Assembly: GCF_007677725.1 (NCBI RefSeq)
Contig: NZ_VEDF01000008.1
Location: 186,001 to 250,000 of the forward strand
Direction of reading: 5' to 3'
DNA length: 64,000 bases
DNA from: Pseudomonas sp. URMO17WK12:I11
Lineage (GTDB): Bacteria > Pseudomonadota > Gammaproteobacteria > Pseudomonadales > Pseudomonadaceae
In this document: positions 18,580 to 26,600 of the stretch, piece after piece
Position numbering within the stretch: the first letter of the stretch is position 1
How the letters are laid out: every line of letters starts with the position of its first letter
The notes under the pieces: generated by a model
Told to the model about the DNA's origin: nothing
Databases searched by the model: none
Seen by the model: only the letters and a program-made list of their open reading frames with translations
Made by a program: the position numbers and the translations under genes

Positions 18580-19494
18580 TTACTGAACGGAAGGCCTAGT
18601 GCTGTGCTCGATAGCCTGAGCCTCCAGCTTCTGAGCCAGTGAGGGCTTTGACGGTGCTGTCGGTTTGGCCTCTGCGTTGCTGGGTGGGGTTTCAGCAGCG
18701 GGAAAAAACTCCTCGACAATGGCGCCACTGTCCTCCTCGTTGTCTTCAAAAGCGCCATTGTTAAAACCTTGCCGGGCTGCGTGATCCAAGGCGCTCTGGT
18801 CAAAGCTCGAGGCTTGTCGGGTTTCTTCCAGTTGCTTGGCGGCCAATAGGGCATCTTCTAAACTCAGTCCACTGCGTACCGTGATATCGACGTAGAAGAT
18901 TGGCGTGCCGTGGCTCTGACGGGTGGATTTGCCACGCAGACGCAGCTCCAATGGCAGGCAGGCCAGGCGATTGCCAGAGATGGCTTGCAGGTAATGCAGG
19001 CGCGCTGCCAGGGTGCGGATGCTATTGAATCCAGTGGTGCGGAAGACAAAACTGCCCAGTGGGTCGTCATCACTAATCACCACGTTCAGCCGACCGTAAG
19101 GCTTGCAGGCATTGCCTTGGGCCAGTGGGCAGCCATCGGGTGAAGGGCATGGCAGCGATTGGATGCCATCCTTGGTCAAACGCTTGCATGTTTCACCGTT
19201 GCCGACGCACAACGGCCTGCCGGTAGTACGGTCGAACAGGCTGTAGTCCGCGCGAAAGTTGAGATCTGGTTCGTTGAACAACAAGCGGATCGGAATGTTG
19301 CGCAGCTTGCCATCCTGGCCATTGCGCAGTTCTTCATTGAGTGGATGCAGCAACCAGCCCTCACGGCTCTGGACTTGCGAGGTGATGGTGAACTGATCGT
19401 CTTTCTCTGGCAGGCGCTTGCCGTTTTTCTCGACGACCTTGCCGATGGAAATGCGCCCGAGTACCGGCGGGGTGATGGCTAAACCTTTGAGCAT
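18580..19494 (-). CDS. gp3-like 'hydrolase or metal-binding' protein
   Basis: This 304-residue protein begins MLKGLAITPPVLGRISIGKV and has a four-cysteine cluster in the middle (GNGETCKRL, SLPCPSPDGCPLAQGNACK), which looks like a zinc site. The C-terminal 80 residues are low-complexity and acidic. Proteins of this kind are usually named 'hydrolase or metal-binding protein' and resemble the gp3-type recombination directionality factors; I rely on memory for that link. AGGA precedes the ATG. It is between radC and yqaJ-like genes, the usual company of this family on integrative elements. A role in excision control or in single-strand annealing is possible. Confidence 0.75.
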   Translation of the reverse strand: MLKGLAITPPVLGRISIGKVVEKNGKRLPEKDDQFTITSQVQSREGWLLHPLNEELRNGQDGKLRNIPIRLLFNEPDLNFRADYSLFDRTTGRPLCVGNGETCKRLTKDGIQSLPCPSPDGCPLAQGNACKPYGRLNVVISDDDPLGSFVFRTTGFNSIRTLAARLHYLQAISGNRLACLPLELRLRGKSTRQSHGTPIFYVDITVRSGLSLEDALLAAKQLEETRQASSFDQSALDHAARQGFNNGAFEDNEEDSGAIVEEFFPAAETPPSNAEAKPTAPSKPSLAQKLEAQAIEHSTRPSVQ

Positions 19495-19515
19495 GGCGGT
19501 TATCCTTGATCTGAA

Positions 19516-19556
19516 AATAAAAAAGCCACCGGGACGTGAACGGTCCGGGTGGCTAG
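19516..19556 (-). terminator. Rho-independent terminator after YqaJ gene
   Basis: Reading the minus strand, AGCCACCCGGAC pairs with GTCCCGGTGGCT around a short loop (12 pairs, one mismatch), followed by a run of six T. It lies between the YqaJ-type gene and the gp3-like gene, so transcription from upstream is at least partly stopped and the gp3-like gene may have its own promoter. Confidence 0.75.
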
Positions 19557-19571
19557 GGTGTGCAGGTTGTT

Positions 19572-20576
19572 TCAGGCGATCAGGAAGCGACGGGTGCCTA
19601 TTTTGGTCTTGGGGTAGCGAGCCTGCAGGTAGGGCTTGTCTTTGAGCATCTGTTCGACATCCAGGCCCATGCTGTCCTTGGACTTCTTCCAGCTGATATA
19701 GCCCTCGGCAAACTCGGCACGGGTGGCTTCCCCCATGGCCTGCTGCAGAACCTGCTTGAGCTGCGCTTCACGTGTCTCCTGCTGGGCAATGGTTTGGCGA
19801 ACAGACTTGAGTTCCAGAAAGGTGCTGGCCAACTCTGTGTGCTGGCTGAAGTCCAGGGTCTGTCCGTTATCCTCGGGGTAGAGGCAGCGTAATCCCGCTT
19901 CCGCAGACGCTGTGCCATCGGCCGGTGGCGGGGTGTCACTGACGACGTAATCCCAGAACAGCCGTTCCAAATCAATCAGCCGAGCAATCAGCGCCTCGTC
20001 GCGTGTGATGCGATGGATTTCCAGAGTCTGACCACCGAGCAGCACCGCCACATCAGCGGCCTGCTTGCCAGTGACCGCGAGCTGGTGCATGACTTGCAAT
20101 TGCACATACTCGGGCACGCCCTCTTTCCAGAGGCGTGCCCCGTTTATGCCGGCAGTCTTGCATTCAAGGATCTGCACATCGTCGGCACCGATCACCTCGC
20201 GGTCGATATTGGCGAGCATCCAGGGCAGCGTGGGATCGGGATGCTGTAGCACCGCGTTGATCCGTCGAACCTTATGCTGGCTGCGCTTGCTGTAATGCCA
20301 AGCCACGATAGGTTCCAGCACATTGCCCCAGTACAGTGGGCTTTCCTCATCGTGGGGATCAAGCTTCGGTAGCCCAGCATCGCGGCCGGTCTTCTCTAGC
20401 CACAACTCCAGTTGCGATTTGTAGGGATTAAGCCCCACCGCAGCGGCGGCATCTGAACTGCCGATGCCTTGCTTGCGGATCTGCAACCAGTCCTCGCGGG
20501 GCAGCTCCTTGGTGCTGACCAGGCGCAGGGCAGGGCGTTTCTTTCGGGTGCTGCTATTCAGTGGCGTTGCTTTCAT
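19572..20576 (-). CDS. YqaJ-family viral recombinase exonuclease
   Basis: The 334-residue product from ATG 20576 (an upstream GTG at 20585 is possible) shows the lambda-exonuclease-like features: RKQGIGSSDAAAAVGLNPY near 36-55, WGNVLEPIVAWHY near 85-98, and the PD-(D/E)xK core with ANIDREVIGADDVQILECKT near 122-142 followed by YVQLQVMHQL near 157. Enzymes of this family resect double-stranded DNA 5' to 3' to make single-stranded tails for annealing. AGGTG lies six bases before the ATG. It is flanked by its own terminators on both sides. Together with the gp3-like and DUF932 genes it forms the recombination set of the element. Confidence 0.9.
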   Translation of the reverse strand: MKATPLNSSTRKKRPALRLVSTKELPREDWLQIRKQGIGSSDAAAAVGLNPYKSQLELWLEKTGRDAGLPKLDPHDEESPLYWGNVLEPIVAWHYSKRSQHKVRRINAVLQHPDPTLPWMLANIDREVIGADDVQILECKTAGINGARLWKEGVPEYVQLQVMHQLAVTGKQAADVAVLLGGQTLEIHRITRDEALIARLIDLERLFWDYVVSDTPPPADGTASAEAGLRCLYPEDNGQTLDFSQHTELASTFLELKSVRQTIAQQETREAQLKQVLQQAMGEATRAEFAEGYISWKKSKDSMGLDVEQMLKDKPYLQARYPKTKIGTRRFLIA

Positions 20577-20595
20577 CGTCTTCACCTGCTGGCAT

Positions 20596-20629
20596 AAAAA
20601 CGCCCGAGCAGCACAAGGCTGACCGGGCG
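20596..20629 (-). terminator. Rho-independent terminator after DUF932 gene
   Basis: On the minus strand CGCCCG and CGGGCG close an outer stem, with an inner CAGC/GCTG pairing, followed by TTTTT. It sits 22 bases after the DUF932 gene stop and just before the YqaJ gene. Confidence 0.75.
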
Positions 20630-20651
20630 CGAGGGGTGAGGTAAGTGAGGG

Positions 20652-21620
20652 TTAGGCGGCGAGTTGTAGAGCGGCATCCAGGGCGCGTTGTTTGATCTGT
20701 GCTCCCTGACCGAACCAGGCCGAGTCCAGGCGGTACTCGTTACTGCGGGCACGGCGCTCGTGGTCGACGTACTCGGTCACGGCATTGAGGAGGCCCCAAG
20801 CGGTGCCGCGTGCCGACTCTAGCTGACTGCCCCGGCCACGCCCTTCGTACAACTCCTGCACCTTACGCAGGGCTCGCTCATTGGGCAGCACCTCCGGCAG
20901 AGCGCCAGTCGGTGTTGTTTCGCACATCACGTTCATGAAGAAACCCAATGCCTCATGCCATTGCACTTTGCGTTCGGCCAGTGCTCGCATGCGGTACATG
21001 AAGTCGTCCCATTGCGAAACGGCGATACCGAGTTGCTTCTTCACTATCTTCGGATCGAAGCGGGTGTTGTGTGGCACCTTGATCGCCCGGCTGCTGCCAT
21101 CGAGGGCGATGGTCAGGGTGTTATTGCAGACTACCCGCACGGTGGTTGGTGTTGCCGTGGTGGCCAGGGTGCCATCGCAGGAGGTCGCCAACAGCAGATA
21201 GCCATTCACCTGGTCGTTACCCCTGAGTTCTGTGCCTTGCCCGGTACGTGCCAGCGCCCAGAACTTGCGCCCACCCTTGAGTACGCCGGCAGTTTCCAAC
21301 TCGTAGCCGGAGGCCTCGGTCAGGTCGCGATAAAACTCCAACACTTCACGCGGCTGTACGGTGTGATAGCGCTGGGAGACCACCGACAGCGGAGCTTTGG
21401 TGTCGGAACGGTAGAGCACTTTCTGTTCGGGGAAGGAGTGGATAGTGCCAAGGTGACCGACAGTATCCGACTTGAAGTGCACTGGGCTTTCCTGGATCTG
21501 CCAGTCCATGCCGGCTTCACGTTGCCAGACCTCGATGGGCTGCTTCTGGGGGAGTTGATTGCCCAGGCCATGCCACGGGGTAGCGCCAGCGTAGGCCATG
21601 GTTTCGATGAGATGTGCCAT
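20652..21620 (-). CDS. DUF932 domain protein
   Basis: The 322-residue protein from ATG 21620 begins MAHLIETMAYAGATPWHGLG and has the DUF932 hallmarks: SVVSQRYHTVQPREVLEFY near 80, FWALARTGQ near 115, and the C-terminal region YEGRGRGSQLESARGTAWGL and EYVDHERRARS near 275-305. Family members occur on plasmids, phages and integrative elements, often beside recombination genes or antirestriction proteins; the molecular function is unknown. AAGGA precedes the ATG by eight bases. Forty extra codons upstream in frame are rejected because they lie in the palindrome and overlap the next gene. It belongs with the yqaJ, gp3-like and radC genes. Confidence 0.88.
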   Translation of the reverse strand: MAHLIETMAYAGATPWHGLGNQLPQKQPIEVWQREAGMDWQIQESPVHFKSDTVGHLGTIHSFPEQKVLYRSDTKAPLSVVSQRYHTVQPREVLEFYRDLTEASGYELETAGVLKGGRKFWALARTGQGTELRGNDQVNGYLLLATSCDGTLATTATPTTVRVVCNNTLTIALDGSSRAIKVPHNTRFDPKIVKKQLGIAVSQWDDFMYRMRALAERKVQWHEALGFFMNVMCETTPTGALPEVLPNERALRKVQELYEGRGRGSQLESARGTAWGLLNAVTEYVDHERRARSNEYRLDSAWFGQGAQIKQRALDAALQLAA

Positions 21621-21651
21621 TGGAGTGATTCCTTGCGAATGAATGGGGAAG

Positions 21652-21687
21652 GGCGTCGTTTCAGCAAACGTTTCAGCAAACGACGCC
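21652..21687. repeat. palindrome with nested direct repeat
   Basis: GGCGTCGTTT and AAACGACGCC form a ten-base perfect stem. Inside it GTTTCAGCAAAC is present twice, overlapping, and is itself partly palindromic. It lies between the glycine-zipper gene and the DUF932 gene; no T-run follows, so it could be an operator, an attenuator or a mobile-repeat remnant. Confidence 0.6.
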
Positions 21688-21700
21688 AGTTCACAACGGC

Positions 21701-22030
21701 TTAACGGTTGACGCTGAAGTTGTAGCCACACTCCAGGCATTGGTAATTAGCCAGCACTTTGTCATCGATTTGCTCACCCAGCGTGGCCCCGGCAATGCCC
21801 CCCGCGACCCCGCCAAACAGGCCACCGAGAAGAGCCCCAGCAATACTGCCAATGGCGATTCCAACCGGCCCGCCGACTACCCCTAGTACCGCGCCGGTTT
21901 CCGCGCCTGACAGAGCGCCAGCGGCGCCACTGGCGGCACCGCCTGCAGCGCCAATTAATCCACCCGTTTGTTTACCGAGATTTTTCGTGATGACGCGTCC
22001 CGAGTTGCAGCTTGGGCAAGGGGTATACAT
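21701..22030 (-). CDS. zinc-ribbon/glycine-zipper small protein
   Basis: The 109-residue protein starts MYTPCPSCNSGRVITKNLGK and ends QCLECGYNFSVNR. The N-terminal CPSC and C-terminal CLEC pairs can form one split zinc ribbon. Between them lies a long Gly/Ala-rich hydrophobic zipper (residues 22-85) of the type that inserts in membranes. GAGAGGA precedes the ATG by about seven bases. It is the first gene of the minus-strand set. No function is assigned; the fold suggests a membrane-associated small protein, and similar proteins are annotated only as hypothetical. Confidence 0.8.
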   Translation of the reverse strand: MYTPCPSCNSGRVITKNLGKQTGGLIGAAGGAASGAAGALSGAETGAVLGVVGGPVGIAIGSIAGALLGGLFGGVAGGIAGATLGEQIDDKVLANYQCLECGYNFSVNR

Positions 22031-22399
22031 ACGCAGATCCTCTCAAGTGATGAGCGTGCCGATGCAGAAACGGCACGCCGAATCCCCGACGGCATTCGAT
22101 ACTGTGGGGCGTTCACAGAGGTGATATAGGTTTGAGATTTTTTTGATTGGAATTGCAGGCGGCAATTAGCTGAGGTCACGTGGCGATTTGAGAAATTCCA
22201 CGTTTGGAAATTGAGTGCGCATTGCCGTGCCATTGCGCGGCGGCCAAATCAATGCGCATTCGGTGGTGAGCTGACTCTGCTTGAGCGAACGCTTCCAAAG
22301 GACTTAGTTTGGGGGATTCGACTACTGGCAGTTTGCCCTGCCGGCTGGCATTCTCCCGGCTAAGCGTCAGCAGAATCGCCGTGTCAAGGAGCGCAAAGC
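22031..22399. promoter_or_regulatory. 369-bp divergent intergenic region, operator-like repeat
   Basis: This stretch separates the minus-strand recombination set from the plus-strand two-gene unit, so it must hold both promoters. Seen in it: a perfect inverted repeat AATTGC/GCAATT around five bases at 22151-22167, and a loosely symmetrical AAATTCCA...TGGAAATT near 22195-22211. I see no convincing gene and cannot place -35/-10 boxes with confidence. Confidence 0.4.
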
Positions 22400-23536
22400 G
22401 TGGGTTTGGAGAGGAAAGCTAAAGCAGCACAACTAAGCGTGCTGAGTAAGTATGGTGTCCTGGCAGATTTTTCCGCACTGGACGACACGGAACTTGATCG
22501 CGCGCTCAAGGGCGGCATAACACTAGCAGCTGCGCAAAATATGACCTTTGCCACCTGGTGTGATCAACTGCTCGGGCAGGGTAAGCGCGTGCCAGTGGCC
22601 CGTTTCGATGGGCCAATTGCAGGACAAACCAGGCTTAGTAATCTTGCTGCTGGTCATGAACTAGTCAAAAGCCTCAAAGCACGTGACAAGCAGCTTCAAA
22701 CCTCACTTAGGGCTGCCCAGTCAGAAATCGTGAGGCTGCAGAGTGAGTTGCAAGTGCGTCGGCAAACTAGGGCTCATGCCGCTTTTGTTGAGCCGGAATC
22801 CGAGATCGTGCAGCAACTGCGGGATTGGTACAACCGTACAACACCTCCCCTGCATCGCATCCTTTGGGAAATCAAGGAGATCGAAGGGGCTATTTTTGAA
22901 CACCAGGGACAGCTAAACAGGGATTACCGTAAGCAACTGGTCGAAATCATCCTGAACGCACTAGCTGATCTGGAGCATATCGGTTTTCTCATCGACGTGG
23001 AATTACGAGATGCTTCGTCTCGAGAGCCATTAGTGCCGTCAGTCGTGCTGCATCGTAGTCAACGACTTGAGGGCGAAGAGTGCGAGCGCGAAGGATTTGT
23101 GTTTGCTATCGATGGCGTGCAGCCGGATGTGCTGGAGGCCGCCAGTGAATTCCTCTGGCCTGGACGTACATTGCCATCGATCAACAATCAAATACGCTTC
23201 GATTGCCATGTTAGCGTCACGCTCAACCAACGGCTTGTCATGGGTGAGGACGAGATGTTCCATCTCTCGTGCTTTGTGCATAAATTGTTCGAGGCGATGG
23301 TCAGATCCGGCGATCATCGACCTAGAGGAACCTTGCGTGAAAAGGTAATCCTCTGTCTGTTGCTGTCGTGTACAGCGCCATGCATGCCCGTCCGATCACA
23401 GCGGCAGGAATTACCTCGACTACAAGACACCTTTTACCGCGGATATAGTCCGCACGCTGCACACGATCTGAATACCGACTCGAATGCCTCGGCCGGTAAA
23501 ATCGTCGAGTATTTATTTCGTATCCTGCATGCATAG
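22400..23536 (+). CDS. hypothetical protein upstream of sacsin-like ATPase
   Basis: The 378-residue protein starts at GTG 22400, with AGGAG eight bases upstream. Residues 1-80 look like a small helical DNA- or protein-binding domain (LDDTELDRALKGGITLAAAQ). Residues 85-125 are a coiled coil (LKARDKQLQTSLRAAQSEIV). The C-terminal part is mixed and contains no catalytic motif I can name. It is 76 bases from the giant sacsin-like gene on the same strand, so the two probably form one unit. A regulatory or adaptor subunit is the simplest guess; no family is recognised. Confidence 0.78.
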   Translation: MGLERKAKAAQLSVLSKYGVLADFSALDDTELDRALKGGITLAAAQNMTFATWCDQLLGQGKRVPVARFDGPIAGQTRLSNLAAGHELVKSLKARDKQLQTSLRAAQSEIVRLQSELQVRRQTRAHAAFVEPESEIVQQLRDWYNRTTPPLHRILWEIKEIEGAIFEHQGQLNRDYRKQLVEIILNALADLEHIGFLIDVELRDASSREPLVPSVVLHRSQRLEGEECEREGFVFAIDGVQPDVLEAASEFLWPGRTLPSINNQIRFDCHVSVTLNQRLVMGEDEMFHLSCFVHKLFEAMVRSGDHRPRGTLREKVILCLLLSCTAPCMPVRSQRQELPRLQDTFYRGYSPHAAHDLNTDSNASAGKIVEYLFRILHA

Positions 23537-23612
23537 ATCTGTCAGGGCATAACGCTGCCTGTCCAGCTGGGGGGCAGTGCAGCCTTTAGCTGGATAACGG
23601 TCGGAGACCATC

Positions 23613-26600
23613 ATGAGCAAATACGAAGCGCCTTCCAGACCTGTGGAAATCCGGCGGGAAATCGAATCTAAGACTCGTGCGGAAATCGAGGCTTACCTTG
23701 CTACTCGTGGCAAGAGCCGAGTTCATGAGAGCGCTCGTAATCTTTCGTTGAACGTCTCTGACGACTACGGAAATCGGTTTCTCGTCGAACTAATCCAGAA
23801 TGCTCATGATGCTCACCCAACTGATTGCAATGATGGTGAGGTCGCAGTTGTCTTCTCCCCAGGCGAACTGCCTTATGGCTGTCTCTACGTTGCCAACCGG
23901 GGGAACGGTTTTCGCGCGGGAAACTTTGAGTCTATTACGCAAATCGCGCTGAGCAGTAAATCTGTAAACGAAAGCATCGGTAACAAAGGGCTCGGTTTTC
24001 GCAGTGTGCTTCAAATTTGCCACTGGCCGCAGGTTTATTCCGTCAGTGATAGTGCGGGCGGCTACAATTTTGACGGTTACTGCTTTCGCTTCGCTGAGCA
24101 AAGCGATATCGAGACCATCCTGACGGAGACAGGCGAGGATCCTGTGCTTGCGGGTGAAATCCTGCGGAACATGCCGTGCTGGTTCCTGCCCGTTGTTGCA
24201 GAGGATCGTCCGGGGTTGATCCCGAGGTTCGCGTCCGAAGGATTCGCATCGGTTGTTCGTATGCCGCTGGACTCTGCGCAAGCAAGAGCATCCGTCCTTG
24301 ATCAGGTTGAATGGTTGTGCGCGTTGCAGACACCGCTTCATCTCTTTCTCGAACGCCTGGCGCGCATCACCATTGAGCGTGCGCCTGGGCAGGTGCATAC
24401 GCTCAGTCGCACGGTGCGGCAGTCCTGGAAACGAGACCAGGTGGACATCCAGCGTGTTGCGGTCGGTGACAAGCAGGAGTTTCTCTTCCTGGGTGCAGAT
24501 CTTGACGCCGTGGAGTTTCGCCAGCAACTCGACGACAGCGTCGGCAAGGGAGAGCTACCTGCTAAATGGCAGGACTGGCAGGGGGCGGCACGTATTACAG
24601 TTGTGGTGCGCCTGGATGCCTCCGTCGAACAAGGTTTGCTGTACTGTTTTCTCCCGCTTGGCGCAGAGGCCGTGGCTCCGTTCGCTGGTTACATCAATGC
24701 CAATTTCTATACGAAAATGGATCGTCGCTCAATCAATGGAAGCATTGGTCTGAACCAATATTTCATTCAGTCAGCAGCAAAACTTGTGCGTCCGGGGATT
24801 GAGTTCCTCATTGAGCAGGACTGGCCCACGTCACCTGGTGCAGTGATCGATTTGATGTGTTGGCGTAAACCGTATGCCGAAATTATCAGGCGAGCTTTCA
24901 GCGAAAGTGATTCATCGTTCCTGGAACAACCCATCCTTCCAGTGTCAGCTGCGGGTGGTTTTCGTTGGGCACCTGCTGTCAGTACTCATATATGGGACAC
25001 CGCCCCTGAAGCCATGTTCTCCAGCGAAGCGATTGTCTCAGCCACATTGACGGACATCTTTACCTCCAGCGTGACAACTCTTCAGCGCGATGCATTTGTC
25101 GCGTTTTTCGACCAGATTGACAAGGGCTTCAATCCTACGCCCGAAACTATGGCGCAATGGGTTGAGGCAGTTGCTCTACGTCTTCACGAAAAAAACGCAT
25201 CGATAGAAACGTGGGCACTTTTCTACGACGAAGTTGCGATTAGTCTGAAGGACAGCCCGTCAGCTTTGTTCGACAAGCGCTTCCTGTTGGGTCAGGACGG
25301 CGAGCTAATTGCAAGCTCCCAGATTAAATCGAAGAGGAAAACCAGAACGACCGACATCTACTTCCCACCTGCTGCCCGGGTGGGGGCCGAGGATGAGAAC
25401 GATGGCGAGCGCGCACCTTTAACGAGACTACCAAAGAAGCTGCATGAGTGGTTTGCCTTCGTCAGCCCGCAGATCCCTTGGTTGACCAAGGACGGGTACC
25501 GACCAGCTCATACCTTTTTGGTCAACGGAAAACTGGTTCGTGAGTACGACACCCGTGGTGTGATGAGAACGTTGGCAGGCATTACCTCCAGTCAGGCGGC
25601 GCACAGCACGAAAATGGCGGCACTCGAAGCGGCATTGCGCTTCTGGTTGATCTCGACTCCTGAGATTTGTGAACTCAAGTTTTTCCTTCCCGCCAGGCAA
25701 GGATGGGTACCTGCTTCCGAGGCAATGTTTGGGAATGGTTGGTCTTCCTCGAACGGTAAAGCGCTGGAAACATTGTTGCAGCGTTGCAGTACGCTATCTG
25801 CTGAACTGGCAGCGGCATCAGGCCGGCTGTTACCGGATTTTAAGGAGTGGAAAGGTGGCGGAGACGTGGTGCAGTGGCATCACTTTCTTGGAGCTTTAGG
25901 TGTCCGCGATTGCTTGCAGCCGACAGGTTCATCGAGGCGGGTACAACAGGAGTTGAGAGCATGGCAGATGGTGCGGTTGATCACTTCGGCAGTAACTGAT
26001 CTGGATGATGAGAGCAGTCGAGTGTGGCGAAATGTGCTCGGTCAATTCGCTGAAAAAATACCCCATCCCAACACGAATTATCACTGCGAACTACGAGCTT
26101 GGCGTTTACCAGGCCAGACCGACTCGCTTCAGTTTCCGCAAGATTTGCGTCGCGACTTTGCTGTACAGGTGTTGCGTGCAGTTCAGAACCTTTCGAAGGA
26201 GTATTTTGGCTTCATCATGTCGGCCCGGGGCGCATCATGGGGCCACGTAGAGTGGCCAACCCCACTCCAGGCATTTTTGACGGAGGTGCCTTGGGTGCCG
26301 GTGGTGGATAATGCCAACCAGATGGTATTCGTAACTCCGAAGGATGCATGGCATTTTTCCAGCGACGATGATCATCAGAAACCCCGATTCATGCCGCTCG
26401 TTGCGCGCCCAATAGCAAGGCTGCTGAATGAGGGCTATACCCGGCGGATGCGCGCCGCCGGCTTGGGTATTTTGAATGATCCTGATGACGCTGAACGTGC
26501 GCTCAAGGTCTATGTAGCGGCTGCAGAGCAGGACATTACTGAGTCGCGGGACGTGCGCCGCTTTAAAGAACTGTTCAGCGAGGCGTGGAATGAGGTCGCA

